22,033 bases of DNA from an uncultured Akkermansia sp. (GTDB lineage Bacteria > Verrucomicrobiota > Verrucomicrobiia > Verrucomicrobiales > Akkermansiaceae), in assembly GCA_904501955.1 (NCBI GenBank), contig CAJGCY010000031.1, forward strand, positions 1-22,033. The letters are read 5' to 3'. This document shows positions 21,704 through 22,033 of this stretch, piece after piece (position 1 is the first letter of the stretch; every line of letters starts with the position of its first letter). A program made the position numbers and the translations under genes. The notes under the pieces were generated by a model that did no database searches, was not told the DNA's origin, and saw only the letters and a list, made by a program, of their open reading frames with translations.

Positions 21704-22033
21704 GGACGTTAGAGGCAGGCGGTGGAGTGAGCGTAAGCGAACGGAACCCCTGTATAGCAACAAAAAGGAAATGGAACCCAGGGAACCTGTGGTGACATAT
21801 AATGGCGAGGACCGTAGCGAAGCGACCAGCCACGGCGTAGCAAGCGAGCGAAGCGAGACGCGAAGACGGGAGCTCCGAGCCGGGGTGGCACGTTTTTTCA
21901 AAGCATTTGTTTTGTGGTCGATACAGCAATTTAAGCCACGCATTCTGTCACCACAGGTTCCCTGGGTTCCATTTAAATTTCTTACCCTAACAGGGGTTCC
22001 GCGGCTTCGCCGCTCCACCCCTGCCTAACGTCC
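21704..22033. mobile_element. 330-bp non-coding element bounded by long inverted repeats
   Basis: The two arms are inverted copies of each other. The ends read GGACGTTAG (21704-21712) and CTAACGTCC (22025-22033). Next comes a GCAGG...GGTGGAG block and a CGGAACCCCTGT block in each arm. An inner 29-base segment (21769-21797) matches 21946-21974 perfectly in inverse orientation. The 148-base centre contains repeat B copy 3. There is no ORF that could be a transposase. The form suggests a MITE-like or other non-autonomous element, or a long structured RNA. The right end coincides with the window edge, so flanking target duplications cannot be judged. Confidence 0.55.
21829..21873 (+). repeat. Interspersed repeat B, copy 3
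   Basis: The third copy of the GCCACGGCGTAGCAAGCGAG...GACGCGAAGACGGGAG unit sits in the centre of the inverted-repeat element at 21704-22033. It is preceded by a short AGCGAAGCGA motif of the same type (21816-21825). Confidence 0.8.

Noticed and set aside
21678..21716. Integron attC-like site: GCCTAAC followed by a GCCCC/GGGGC hairpin and GTTAGAGGC, with GCCTAAC again near the window end
   Set aside because: The outer arms do not pair cleanly (two-base bulge), the unit is shorter than usual attC sites, there is no integrase, and the second GCCTAAC is explained by the inverted arms of the 330-bp element.

Overview
The window looks like a chromosomal stretch of a GC-rich, gut-type Gram-negative bacterium, most plausibly Verrucomicrobiota and Akkermansia-like. 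That placement is an inference from gene content: sialic acid catabolism, a KdsD-type LPS sugar isomerase, a lipoprotein, a sulfide-type Thi4, and starts without Shine-Dalgarno sequences. No rRNA gene is present to confirm it. Both ends of the window lie in repetitive intergenic DNA, so the window may be a whole contig broken at repeats.

Layout. Bases 1-7500 hold three minus-strand genes: a very large DUF4011/SF1 helicase-nuclease-like protein (1736-7465), kdsD (601-1569) and rpsF (202-480). Bases 7600-13121 form a plus-strand five-gene operon: nanA (sialate lyase), an N-acylglucosamine 2-epimerase, a phosphofructokinase paralogue that has lost catalytic residues, a lipoprotein related to DD-peptidases that has lost all three active-site motifs, and an intact phosphofructokinase. 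It ends in a strong bidirectional terminator. A minus-strand RlaP-like nucleotidyltransferase (13172-13960) follows. Then comes a plus-strand operon of a hexose-phosphate mutarotase, a SanA-like membrane protein and a divergent MenD-like ThDP enzyme (14090-17253), also ended by a long hairpin. A NERD-domain SF1 helicase (17405-19246) lies on the minus strand. The last 2.8 kb holds interspersed repeats, an AT-rich islet with one small orphan gene and a decayed one, thi4 (20563-21333), and a 330-bp element bounded by inverted repeats that reaches the end of the window.

How the genes fit together. NanA and the epimerase would turn sialic acid into pyruvate, ManNAc and then GlcNAc. The phosphofructokinases act where amino-sugar carbon enters glycolysis as fructose 6-phosphate. 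The most unusual unit is the pair of apparent pseudoenzymes (PFK-like and DD-peptidase-like) lying next to an intact PFK in this operon.

Two further patterns run through the window. No gene has a visible Shine-Dalgarno sequence. Several genes have a good sigma70-like promoter whose -10 box lies only 6-10 bases before the start codon, which predicts leaderless or nearly leaderless mRNAs.
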